DNA of 64,000 bases from assembly GCF_002909235.1 (NCBI RefSeq), contig NZ_PHQQ01000001.1, positions 1 through 64,000 of the forward strand. The letters are read 5' to 3'. The notes beneath the pieces are model-generated. The model was not told the origin of the DNA. It searched no databases and saw nothing but the letters and a program-made list of their open reading frames with translations. Every line of letters begins with the position of its first letter. Position 1 is the first letter of the stretch. Positions 53,608 to 62,065 of this stretch are shown one piece after another. Source of the DNA: Arenibacter catalasegens. Its GTDB lineage: Bacteria > Bacteroidota > Bacteroidia > Flavobacteriales > Flavobacteriaceae. Position numbers and translations under genes: made by a program.

Positions 53608-53920
53608 GCAGGTCATAAGCCGGATTCTGTTAACCTTGAAAAAATTCAAAATCTCCTTATCATTTATCTAGGCCAAAGGTTGCCCAATGGCTCCAACCGC
53701 CTACCCTTCAGCTCGAGCGTGCAGCCCTCAAACACTGATTTACATGGCGTTGCACCGTATAGAGTTTACCTGGTTTCACTACAGCATAACCTGTACATTC
53801 TTTCTGTTGCACTTGTCCTCATCTCTCGACGGACGGGCGTTACCCGCTATACTGCACTATGGTGTCCGGACTTTCCTCCCCCCGCAAAATACGTGGAGCG
53901 ATAAGGCGACCTGCTGCCGC
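53608..53920 (-). ncRNA. rnpB: RNase P RNA
   Basis: The minus strand contains the conserved P4-region GGGGGGAGGAAAGTCCGG, ends with a 3' ACAGAATCCGGCTTATGACC strand that pairs with the 5' part, and has GCAGCAGGTCGCC near the 5' end matching GACCTGC at the 3' end. Length about 313 bases fits a type A RNA. A T7 run (53601-53607 on the other strand as A) terminates it. Confidence 0.93.
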
Positions 53921-54050
53921 AAAGGTAATTCAATTGTTGATAAATAAAAGACTAAAGAAATTTAAATAGGCGCTTTAATGCTATCGTATTTTTATATTTG
54001 TACTTCACCCGTACGCGTATTATTTTTGCGCAGAATTTAAGTTAATAGCC

Positions 54051-55133
54051 TTGGAACCTTTTATAGTATCCGCCCGAAAATACAGGCCCCAAACATTTAA
54101 GGATGTTGTTGGGCAACAGGCTATTACCAATACTTTGACCAATGCCATAGAAAACAATCACCTTGCTCAAGCCTTGTTATTTACAGGTCCAAGAGGTGTA
54201 GGGAAAACCACATGTGCACGTATATTGGCCAAACAAATTAACCAAGACGGCAGATCTACTGACGATGAAGACTTTGCTTTTAATATTTTTGAGCTCGATG
54301 CTGCATCCAACAATTCCGTTGATGATATTAGAGAGCTTACCAGCCAAGTCCGTATTCCTCCCCAAGTAGGAAAATACAAGGTATATATTATTGATGAGGT
54401 CCATATGTTATCCCAGGCGGCCTTTAATGCTTTCTTAAAGACACTAGAGGAACCTCCTGCACATGCCATTTTCATTTTGGCCACCACTGAAAAGCATAAG
54501 ATAATACCTACTATTCTATCTCGTTGCCAGATATTCGATTTTAAACGAATTACAGTGAAGGATGCCGCGGAATATTTAAAATACATTGCGGAGAACCAAG
54601 AAATTGATGCCGAAGATGATGCACTCCATATAATAGCTCAAAAAGCTGATGGGGCCATGCGCGATGCTCTGTCTATTTTTGATAGGGTTGTAAGTTTCTC
54701 TGGCAAAAAATTGACCAGAAAATCCGTAACGGAGAATTTGAATGTTTTAGATTATGACACCTATTTCTCTACTACCGATCTTATTCTGAAGCACGATATT
54801 CCTAGTTTATTGATTCTTTTTAATGAAACCTTGGCTAGAGGTTTTGAAGGACACCATTTTATAAGTGGCCTGGCTTCACACTTTCGAGATTTAATGGTAT
54901 GCTTACACCCAGACACCATTGAGCTATTGGAAGTTGGTGAGGACGCTAAAAAGCACTATAACGAACAGTCCAAAAAAACTTCCAGCTCCTTTTTACTGAC
55001 CGCCATTGACCTGGCCAATGATTGTGATATAAAGTATAAATCCAGTAAAAATCAGCGCCTTCTCGTTGAATTGACCCTAATGAAATTAGCCTCTATCGAT
55101 TTTGATGGAGAAAAAAAAAATCTAATTCCCTAG
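54051..55133 (+). CDS. dnaX: DNA polymerase III gamma subunit (dnaX, first frame)
   Basis: The 360-residue product from TTG54051 covers the clamp-loader ATPase: Walker A GPRGVGKTTCA, Walker B YIIDEVHML, SRC sensor TILSRCQ and domain III. It lacks the Cys zinc module of E. coli DnaX, as usual here. The frame ends at TAG55131 just after a run of ten A residues (55111-55120). In the -1 frame the tau C-terminal part follows. So this product corresponds to gamma, and full-length tau (about 614 residues) needs slippage or a frameshift. A sequencing error in the A run would make it one long gene. Confidence 0.92.
   Translation: MEPFIVSARKYRPQTFKDVVGQQAITNTLTNAIENNHLAQALLFTGPRGVGKTTCARILAKQINQDGRSTDDEDFAFNIFELDAASNNSVDDIRELTSQVRIPPQVGKYKVYIIDEVHMLSQAAFNAFLKTLEEPPAHAIFILATTEKHKIIPTILSRCQIFDFKRITVKDAAEYLKYIAENQEIDAEDDALHIIAQKADGAMRDALSIFDRVVSFSGKKLTRKSVTENLNVLDYDTYFSTTDLILKHDIPSLLILFNETLARGFEGHHFISGLASHFRDLMVCLHPDTIELLEVGEDAKKHYNEQSKKTSSSFLLTAIDLANDCDIKYKSSKNQRLLVELTLMKLASIDFDGEKKNLIP
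55111..55120 (+). promoter_or_regulatory. A10 slippery run in dnaX
   Basis: Ten A residues in codons GAA-AAA-AAA-AAT allow ribosomal -1 slip or RNA polymerase slippage adding one A. Both lead from the gamma frame to the tau frame. A self-complementary ATTCCCTAGGGAAT with the gamma stop codon follows at 55125-55138. Confidence 0.6.
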
Positions 55134-55183
55134 GGAATGGTCGCAATAAACCAGATTTTATAATTCCAGCATCATTTTACAAG

Positions 55184-55894
55184 GTGAACCGTCCCACTGT
55201 GTCGGACAAGGGATTAATGCCCAGGAAAACGGAGACAGAAACGATTAATACAACTGCATTAGCTGCTGAAATCCCACTTAAAGAGGAGCAAGCGAATACT
55301 CCCCAAACTCCTACCTCCAATAATCCCAATCAACCTCACAATAATGAAGAAGAAGTCAACATTATTAAAGAAACGGTGGAAAAGAATCCAGATCCTACCC
55401 CTAGAAACAAGATTAATCTAAAATCGACCGATAGGAGAGTTTCAGGCCTATCGCTCTCTAGTTTAAAGGCAAAAAAAGAACATCAACTGAACAAAAAAGA
55501 AGTTGTTATTGATGAAAGCAACCTGCCTAAAACCATTTTCACAGAAGAGGAAATGCAAAAACATTGGGCAGTATTCGTAGACATTATGGACAATGATGGG
55601 CGGAAAATTTTGGCATCCAACCTGCATTCCGATGTTCCCAAGTTAACTGAAAACTTCACCATTTGGATAGAATTACCAAATGGCACTATGAAGAAAGAAA
55701 TAGAGCGGGATAAGTATGATTTAATGGAATACTTAAAACTCAAACTCAACAATCACTTTATTCAACTAAAAATAACCGTTAACGAGGCCACTGCCAAAAA
55801 GTTTGCTTTTACCCCTGAAGAAAAATATCAAAAATTAAGGGAGAAAAATCCAGTCATAGATCTTTTGCGCAAGGAGTTCGATTTAGACATTTAA
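55184..55894 (+). CDS. dnaX: DnaX tau-specific C-terminal part (second frame)
   Basis: This frame is in -1 relation to the gamma frame and is open from the A10 run through 55134-55183, where it encodes PDFIIPASFYK, a phrase expected inside flavobacterial DnaX. The 236 residues from GTG55184 hold a Pro/Asn/Glu-rich linker, RVSGLSLSSLKAKKEHQ and the conserved tau end (EEKYQKLREKNPVIDLLRKEFDLDI, cited by its ends EEKYQKL and FDLDI). It is best read as the continuation of dnaX rather than a separate gene. Confidence 0.82.
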   Translation: MNRPTVSDKGLMPRKTETETINTTALAAEIPLKEEQANTPQTPTSNNPNQPHNNEEEVNIIKETVEKNPDPTPRNKINLKSTDRRVSGLSLSSLKAKKEHQLNKKEVVIDESNLPKTIFTEEEMQKHWAVFVDIMDNDGRKILASNLHSDVPKLTENFTIWIELPNGTMKKEIERDKYDLMEYLKLKLNNHFIQLKITVNEATAKKFAFTPEEKYQKLREKNPVIDLLRKEFDLDI

Positions 55895-56245
55895 AGTCTT
55901 TCCTGGTATTCTAATCCGCCAAGCATAAAACATCATCACAAAGGCGCTTATTAAAAGCCCCAAGGATTCCCTAGCATGTTCTATATTACTTATATTTCCC
56001 CCATCAATGGAAACCCCTTCAAAGCGGGAAGGCCAAAATATATAAGCGCCTATAAAATAAGCGAAAGATAGTACTACGGGCACTACCAAAAACAATTTTT
56101 CCATTAAAAACAAAAATGACGCTATAGCAGCCAATCCATAAATACAATACCACAGCAAGGCATCGGGATCATTGTATTGGACAAATGCTGCCCAAATAAA
56201 CAATAAGGTGAAAACTGCGGAAATAATCTTGGATAATAGTCGCAT
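55883..56245 (-). CDS. TMEM220-like membrane protein, end of ebo operon
   Basis: From ATG56245 the protein has 120 residues with four hydrophobic helices and the WAAFVQYNDPDALLW motif typical of the TMEM220 family; function unknown. It starts 1 base after the eboF stop, so it is part of the ebo transcript. Its end overlaps the convergent dnaX end by 12 bases. Confidence 0.8.
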   Translation of the reverse strand: MRLLSKIISAVFTLLFIWAAFVQYNDPDALLWYCIYGLAAIASFLFLMEKLFLVVPVVLSFAYFIGAYIFWPSRFEGVSIDGGNISNIEHARESLGLLISAFVMMFYAWRIRIPGKTLNV

Positions 56246-56246
56246 A

Positions 56247-57623
56247 TTAAGAAGTTGTAAGATGGTTTTCAATAATGCCGTATACCTCTGTCGCCAACAA
56301 GGTCTCCTTTAATTCGGCACTTTTATTATTGGTAATCAGAATGGGATGATTATTGGAATCCTCTGGAATTCTACCGTGTGAACCTTTCACCAAAGTGGCA
56401 TCTAAGGGAATAATATCCATTACTATCCTGAAACCTAACTTTTTCTTCAATAATTTCCAAATGACCTTTGGCATTAACAATTTATCTTTCGGATCCGTTA
56501 GCATCTCTACGGGATCGTATCCTGGTTTCTTATGTATGTCCACCATTCTGGCATAATCAGGTGCCTTAGTATCATCTAGCCAGAAGTAATAGGTGAACCA
56601 AGAATCCTTATCTGCTATTACCACCAAATCCCCGCATCTGTCGTGATCCAATTGTATTTTTTGAATTTCACTTCCAGAAAGTACTTGTTCCACTCCTTTT
56701 ATTTTCTTCAATATATCTTTAACGGCATCAACATCCTCCTTATCCTTTACATAAACATGTGCCAATTGATGATCTGCAACTGCAAAGGCCTTGCTAGCTC
56801 CTGCATCTAATAATTCCAATCCCCTTTCCGTTCGGATATCAAGGTAGCCTTCTTGCCTTAGCTTCCTATTTAAGTGTATTGGATTGCTAACATTGGTTAT
56901 CCCATATTCCGAAAGCAAAATAATATGGGCAGATTTACTTTCATAATACTCCACCAGTTGTTTTACTACATTATCTATCTCTCTTAGGTCTTTTGCTATT
57001 TTACTTAAATCCGTACCAAACCGCTGCATATTATAGTCCAAATGCGGCAGATACACCAAGGTCAAAGTGGGATCATGTAAAACATCCGTCTTCAATGCGG
57101 CGTCCGCTATCCACTGACTGGATTTAATTGAGGTTTTTGGGCCCCAAAAATGGAAAAGCGGAAAAGTACCCAAATCACTTTGCAATTGATCGCGAAGTTC
57201 CGCTGGATAGGAATACACATCCGGAATTTTCCTGCCATCGGCCAAATAATTTGGCCTTGGAGTAACACTGTAATCCACATTGGAATACATATTATACCAC
57301 CAAAACATATTGGCGCAGGTAAAATTTTTATCCTGCCTTTTGAGTTTGTCCCAAATTTTTTCCGACTGGATCAAGTTATTGGATTGTCGCCAAAACTTAA
57401 CCTCTTGTTCTTCTTTAAAATACCAACCATTTCCCACTATTCCGTGTTCGGAAGGGGTTTTTCCGGTTAGGTAGGTTGCTTGTACACTACAAGTTACTCC
57501 GGGTAATTGTGGTGTAACTGTTGCCGATGTACCTTTTTCCAGAAAGGACTTTATAAAAGGAGTGTGCTCCCCTATCAATCCCCTAGTTAATCCGACTACG
57601 TTAAGTACTACGGTTTTCTTCAT
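56247..57623 (-). CDS. eboF: EboF: alkaline-phosphatase-superfamily nucleotide pyrophosphatase/phosphodiesterase
   Basis: The 458-residue protein belongs to the type I phosphodiesterase/nucleotide pyrophosphatase family. A nucleophile-type Thr lies in GVTCSVQATYLTGK, and later metal sites include LPHLDYNMQRFG, LLSEYGIT and GSHGRIPED. There is no signal peptide. In ebo clusters this gene is eboF. It starts 3 bases after the eboE stop. Confidence 0.85.
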   Translation of the reverse strand: MKKTVVLNVVGLTRGLIGEHTPFIKSFLEKGTSATVTPQLPGVTCSVQATYLTGKTPSEHGIVGNGWYFKEEQEVKFWRQSNNLIQSEKIWDKLKRQDKNFTCANMFWWYNMYSNVDYSVTPRPNYLADGRKIPDVYSYPAELRDQLQSDLGTFPLFHFWGPKTSIKSSQWIADAALKTDVLHDPTLTLVYLPHLDYNMQRFGTDLSKIAKDLREIDNVVKQLVEYYESKSAHIILLSEYGITNVSNPIHLNRKLRQEGYLDIRTERGLELLDAGASKAFAVADHQLAHVYVKDKEDVDAVKDILKKIKGVEQVLSGSEIQKIQLDHDRCGDLVVIADKDSWFTYYFWLDDTKAPDYARMVDIHKKPGYDPVEMLTDPKDKLLMPKVIWKLLKKKLGFRIVMDIIPLDATLVKGSHGRIPEDSNNHPILITNNKSAELKETLLATEVYGIIENHLTTS

Positions 57624-57626
57624 ACT

Positions 57627-58820
57627 TTATATGTTGCGCTTTAACCATTCCAATTCACGTACAATAGAATTGGACAGTTCCGTTTTAAGATTTATGGGCA
57701 ATACGTCCCAGGTATAGGTCTCTATCTCCAATTGATTAGAGAATTGATCCTTTTTAAGATATTCCAACACCTTGATTATTTGGTCTTGAGTTGAAAATAA
57801 ATGATCGTACTTCTCCAAAAATATAGGAACATGAAAATGGGACCTTAGCTCTGATACCTTCGGGCGTTTCTTCAGAACCTCGGCCAAATCTTTATAAGTT
57901 ATCACCTTATCACCAACTTTTTCAGTCACTTGATGCAAATAAGTTGGCTCATTAAACTGACCTAAGGAACTCCATATTTCCTCATTTTCCCCGTCTTTAA
58001 AAAGTATTTTAAGGGCAGAGCTCACTTGTATTTTACCAACCTTTATACCTGCCTTTCTGAATTTTACCAAGGTATGCTCAGGTTCTTCATAAGCCAAGGA
58101 AAAATGGCAAACGTCGTAACAAACCGTTATATGTCCTAAAATTAATTCTCTGGCCGTTTCTTTATCACAGCCCAAAGTGGAAGTCAATTTCTGAGTGGCT
58201 ATAGGTATTAGATAAGTTTCATAAAAATGGAGGACCTCATCACTATTCTCCATCATACCATCTGGTTCCGGCTCTATGTCCAAATGCAGATGTTTCCCTG
58301 TATTCCTTTCAATTTCCACCAACTGTAAAACAATCTTTGACATACTTTCAGCAGCTGTCCTAAATGCAACTTCCAGTGCATCCGACGTAGTATGCCAGTG
58401 TCTGTAACTTACCGGCGAGGTAGAAATACCTCCTGAAATACCTTCAGGAATTAAAAAAGCCAATTGATCAAAAAGTCGCTTGGTATAATCCAATCTCTCA
58501 GTGGTGGTCCAATCCGGGGCATGCACCATATCCTTTACCCGTTCGTTATGAAAGTTCCCATAAGGGAACCCGTTCATGGTAAATACATAAAATTGATTAT
58601 CGCCTAGCCAATCCTTAAAATCTTGCAAATTATTACCCTCATTAAGTCCCAAACTCGCAACATTGGACAAACGCAATCCAATTCCAAATGGGGATTCCGG
58701 GGAAACTTCCTTTTTAATTTTAGGGAGATATGTTTTTAGGCTATGCAAGGTCTGCTCCCAATCTTCACCAGGATGTATATTGGAACAATAACTAACATGA
58801 TATTTATCATTTACTAACAT
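57627..58820 (-). CDS. eboE: EboE: metabolite traffic protein, TIM-barrel
   Basis: The 397-residue protein is of the xylose-isomerase-like TIM-barrel type. Possible metal-binding residues are in LDIEPEPDG, TVCYDVCHF and SHFHVPIF. It begins inside the end of eboD (7-base overlap). EboE is one of the conserved ebo proteins; in cyanobacteria the cluster helps move a scytonemin precursor to the periplasm. The biochemical role is unknown. Confidence 0.85.
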   Translation of the reverse strand: MLVNDKYHVSYCSNIHPGEDWEQTLHSLKTYLPKIKKEVSPESPFGIGLRLSNVASLGLNEGNNLQDFKDWLGDNQFYVFTMNGFPYGNFHNERVKDMVHAPDWTTTERLDYTKRLFDQLAFLIPEGISGGISTSPVSYRHWHTTSDALEVAFRTAAESMSKIVLQLVEIERNTGKHLHLDIEPEPDGMMENSDEVLHFYETYLIPIATQKLTSTLGCDKETARELILGHITVCYDVCHFSLAYEEPEHTLVKFRKAGIKVGKIQVSSALKILFKDGENEEIWSSLGQFNEPTYLHQVTEKVGDKVITYKDLAEVLKKRPKVSELRSHFHVPIFLEKYDHLFSTQDQIIKVLEYLKKDQFSNQLEIETYTWDVLPINLKTELSNSIVRELEWLKRNI

Positions 58821-59995
58821 ATGCTACTGGATACTTGAGGTTTGTACTTTTCTTTTAACCAAACTATCGCTTTGCCCATGGTTGCAATATCAATTTCATG
58901 AACATCGTGCTTTACCCCTATTTCAGATATTAATGTTATGGTAAGCTCGCCACCCAAATGCTCTCTAAACTCCTGAATACCATTTAGCAACTCATTCAAT
59001 TCACTGTCCGTTTTAATTGGAATATATAAATCGAACCCAATTTGTTCCAATACATTTAATATACGAACTAGCGTTTCTTTGTTAATCAACCCTATAAAAT
59101 GGGCATAGACCAAATCCAAGGCCATACCAATAGCCACGGCCTCTCCGTGCCTTAGCTGGTAATTGGTCATATATTCCAGTTTATGGGCGGCCCAATGCCC
59201 AAAATCCAAGGGCCTAGAGGAACCATTTTCAAAAGGATCTCCTCCTTGGGCAATATGCTCCATATGCATCTCCGCGCAACGATAAACCAAGTACTCCATT
59301 GATTCCATTTCCCGTGTCTGAAGTCGCGTACTGTTTTCCTCTATAAACTCAAAGAAGGTCTCATCCTTGATCAAGGCCACTTTTACAGCCTCAGCAATTC
59401 CTGAAATCCAGTCGCGTTGATGTAGGGTGGTTAAAAAATTATTGTCATTTATTATGGCATATGCCGGGGCAAAAGTCCCCAGAAAATTTTTCTTTCCAAG
59501 AATATTAAAACTATTCTTAACGCCTACGGCAGAATCGTTCTGGGACAGTACCGTGGTAGGAATCCTTATCAGTTTCACACCCCTATGGGCTATGGCGGCA
59601 GCATATCCCACCATATCTATTACAGCACCGCCTCCAATTGCAACAACAAAAGAATGCCTACAAATGCGATTGTCGTTTATGGCCTTCAATATGCGCTCCA
59701 CATTGTGGTAGTCCTTCTTACACTGTTCTCCTCCAGCAATCTCCATTTGTTCCGTAAGATTTATCACAGAACTATAAGCCGTACAATAGGTTGTTATTTG
59801 TGAGTTTAAATTTGGATGACATTCTTGAACACCACTGTCTATAACAAAAAGCACCTTTACGTTTCCCTTATTATCGTAACCTTCAATGATGTCTTTGAAT
59901 AAGCTATTATCCGAGCTAAAAACATTTTCAGTAAAATGTAATTTATACTCATAAGATACTTTGAAGGATTGTTCTATTGGCTTATAATGTGACAT
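58814..59995 (-). CDS. eboD: EboD: 3-dehydroquinate-synthase-like sugar phosphate cyclase
   Basis: The 393-residue protein has the DHQS fold: NAD loop AIGGGAVIDMVGYAA, RIPTTVLSQNDSAVGVK, and metal ligands in SRPLDFGHWAAHKLE and RHGEAVAIGM. It is probably a sugar phosphate cyclase distinct from AroB. It lies 12 bases after eboC. Confidence 0.87.
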   Translation of the reverse strand: MSHYKPIEQSFKVSYEYKLHFTENVFSSDNSLFKDIIEGYDNKGNVKVLFVIDSGVQECHPNLNSQITTYCTAYSSVINLTEQMEIAGGEQCKKDYHNVERILKAINDNRICRHSFVVAIGGGAVIDMVGYAAAIAHRGVKLIRIPTTVLSQNDSAVGVKNSFNILGKKNFLGTFAPAYAIINDNNFLTTLHQRDWISGIAEAVKVALIKDETFFEFIEENSTRLQTREMESMEYLVYRCAEMHMEHIAQGGDPFENGSSRPLDFGHWAAHKLEYMTNYQLRHGEAVAIGMALDLVYAHFIGLINKETLVRILNVLEQIGFDLYIPIKTDSELNELLNGIQEFREHLGGELTITLISEIGVKHDVHEIDIATMGKAIVWLKEKYKPQVSSSIC

Positions 59996-60006
59996 ATTCT
60001 AGAAAG

Positions 60007-60909
60007 TTAGGTAACTGCGAACAGTTTGGATAAAAAAATCGATAAGGGCAATAGCAATAGGGTAATCAACCCTACCCACCAATGGGAAAATCCTACTGCC
60101 AAGGTGGCGTCCAAAACAATGATAGATATTACTCCGGCCATCACTGCCTTTTTTATATTTTGTGGTGAATTTTCCTTGTATGCCTTCAATAAAGGCCTAA
60201 ATACTAAAAAAGCAAACAGTAACAAAAAGGGAATAGATTCCAATAGATTCAAGTTGGAAATAGAAAAAAGAACTATAGTGCCCAAAATAACACTCGTATA
60301 TAATCCTCCTGCAAAAAGAATATGACTTTTATTGTTTCCATGTACTTCCCCTCTGCTAATAAGTGTAATAGCGGCAATATAAACCACTGGGAAAATGAAA
60401 TATCCCCAATTGCTAAAATCGCCCAAAATGGAAATTCCGAGCAACAAATTAAGTCCCCTGCAAATGCCCATATTAAGTGGACCAAAGAAGGAATGATGTT
60501 TCCCCAATGCATCGTACAAAAGAATAGCAAGCCCTAAAGCAAAAGCTATTATTCCACTTACGGAGCTCACCAGAAATGCACTCAGCACCCCCAAATTCAT
60601 TAAAACACCTCCAAAGATAGCTGCAGATTTCATCGAAATTAATCCCGAAGGAATGGGTCTTTCCGGCCGCTCTATTTTATCCAACTTATGATCAAAAACG
60701 TCATTGAGCACCACTCCTGCCGCATATAGAAATACAGAGGCTAGTATCAACAACAATACATTTACCATGTTAGTTGTTTCCCAAGCGCTATTAAAGGAAG
60801 TGCCTAAAAATAAGCCCGAAATAGCTACCCCTGCGAAAATATCGGCAGCCGCGGTTGGTAAATTTGCTGGTCTTGCCAGTCTTAAATATCCTTTAAATAC
60901 AGGATTCAT
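60007..60909 (-). CDS. eboC: EboC: UbiA-like membrane prenyltransferase
   Basis: The 300-residue protein has eight to nine hydrophobic helices and the UbiA aspartate motif NDVFDHKLDKIERPERPIPSG (cited by NDVFDHKLD and RPIPSG). It probably attaches an isoprenoid to an aromatic or cyclitol compound. Its start overlaps the eboB stop (TAATG). Confidence 0.88.
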   Translation of the reverse strand: MNPVFKGYLRLARPANLPTAAADIFAGVAISGLFLGTSFNSAWETTNMVNVLLLILASVFLYAAGVVLNDVFDHKLDKIERPERPIPSGLISMKSAAIFGGVLMNLGVLSAFLVSSVSGIIAFALGLAILLYDALGKHHSFFGPLNMGICRGLNLLLGISILGDFSNWGYFIFPVVYIAAITLISRGEVHGNNKSHILFAGGLYTSVILGTIVLFSISNLNLLESIPFLLLFAFLVFRPLLKAYKENSPQNIKKAVMAGVISIIVLDATLAVGFSHWWVGLITLLLLPLSIFLSKLFAVT

Positions 60910-61817
60910 TATACTATTTTATCTGCATCAACCTTGGGCTCTTGCCCTCGCAAAACACTATTGTCATTAAATAACTTTGTCTGATTGACGCCTTGTGGTT
61001 TCAACCAGTCGGATTCTTTCATCTTACCATTCTTTCCAAAAATTTCCAAGGCATTCTGGTAACAGGTTTTAACAACATCCGATTTGGCTATCCCCCTTTT
61101 CAACATTAGGGAAGCCGTTTTTGGCACGGCAAGTGGGTCACTAACCCCCCAGTCGGCAGAACTATCTACAATGATGCGATTGCTTCCATAATTTCTTACT
61201 ACCTCAACCATTCTTTCATTCCCCATTTTCGTTTTAGGATAGATCGTAAATGCAGCCCAAAACCCACGATCCAGCACATCCTTAACTGTTTCTTCATTGT
61301 TATGATCAATTACAACCATACTTGGATCTAATCCATGCTCCAAACATACCTCCATACTTTTTAAGGTTCCGGACTTTTTGTCCCTATGTGGTGTATGTAT
61401 CTGCACGGGTATATTTAATTCTTTGGCCAACTCCAATTGCATTCTAAAATATTTATCCTCTGCCGGAGTCTGGTCGTCATAACCTATTTCACCAATGGCC
61501 ACAACATTTTCCTTATGTACATATAGTGGCAACAACTCAATTACTTGTTCTGCCAATGCCTCATTATTAGCCTCCTTGGAGTTTAATCCAATTGTACAAT
61601 AATGATGTATTCCAAATTGGCTAGCTCTAAATGGTTCCCAACCTACAAGGCTGCTGTAATAGTCCTGAAAAGAACCAACCTGAGTACGCGGTTGCCCCAA
61701 CCAAAAAGAAGGCTCTATAATAGCCACTACACCAGCTGCTGCCATTGCCTCATAATCATCTGTAGTCCTAGATGTCATATGCACATGTGGGTCTATAATC
61801 ATCATTTTCTCTTCCAT
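60909..61817 (-). CDS. eboB: EboB: TatD-like metal-dependent hydrolase
   Basis: The 302-residue protein has the TatD fold with the metal pair DPHVHM, GEIGYDDQT, VQIHTPHRDK and IVDSSADWGVSDP. It is the first gene of the ebo set here; eboA, usually near it, is not found between this gene and the next upstream gene. ATGs at residues 5 and 6 are alternative starts. Confidence 0.86.
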   Translation of the reverse strand: MEEKMMIIDPHVHMTSRTTDDYEAMAAAGVVAIIEPSFWLGQPRTQVGSFQDYYSSLVGWEPFRASQFGIHHYCTIGLNSKEANNEALAEQVIELLPLYVHKENVVAIGEIGYDDQTPAEDKYFRMQLELAKELNIPVQIHTPHRDKKSGTLKSMEVCLEHGLDPSMVVIDHNNEETVKDVLDRGFWAAFTIYPKTKMGNERMVEVVRNYGSNRIIVDSSADWGVSDPLAVPKTASLMLKRGIAKSDVVKTCYQNALEIFGKNGKMKESDWLKPQGVNQTKLFNDNSVLRGQEPKVDADKIV

Positions 61818-62065
61818 AATAATATTGTATACTTTAATTGATAAACGTGTCTTAATTTAAATTGTTTCCCTGCTTCAATTGGACTAAATCATAATCAACC
61901 GAAAAACCCATGTTTTTAAAAGCAATTCCAACCGCTAAAGTTAAATAAATAATAGGGTTTAAAGCCTAAAACCATGCTATTTTAAAAGTGTTTTAACAGA
62001 ATCCCAATTTACAAACCTTAATTTTTACATGAAAAAATTATACTACACTAAACCCATTCCTTTCC

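Noticed and set aside
53680-53947. Two plus-strand open frames (74 and 86 codons)
   Set aside because: They lie across the RNase P RNA on the other strand and arise from its conserved structure-forming sequence.
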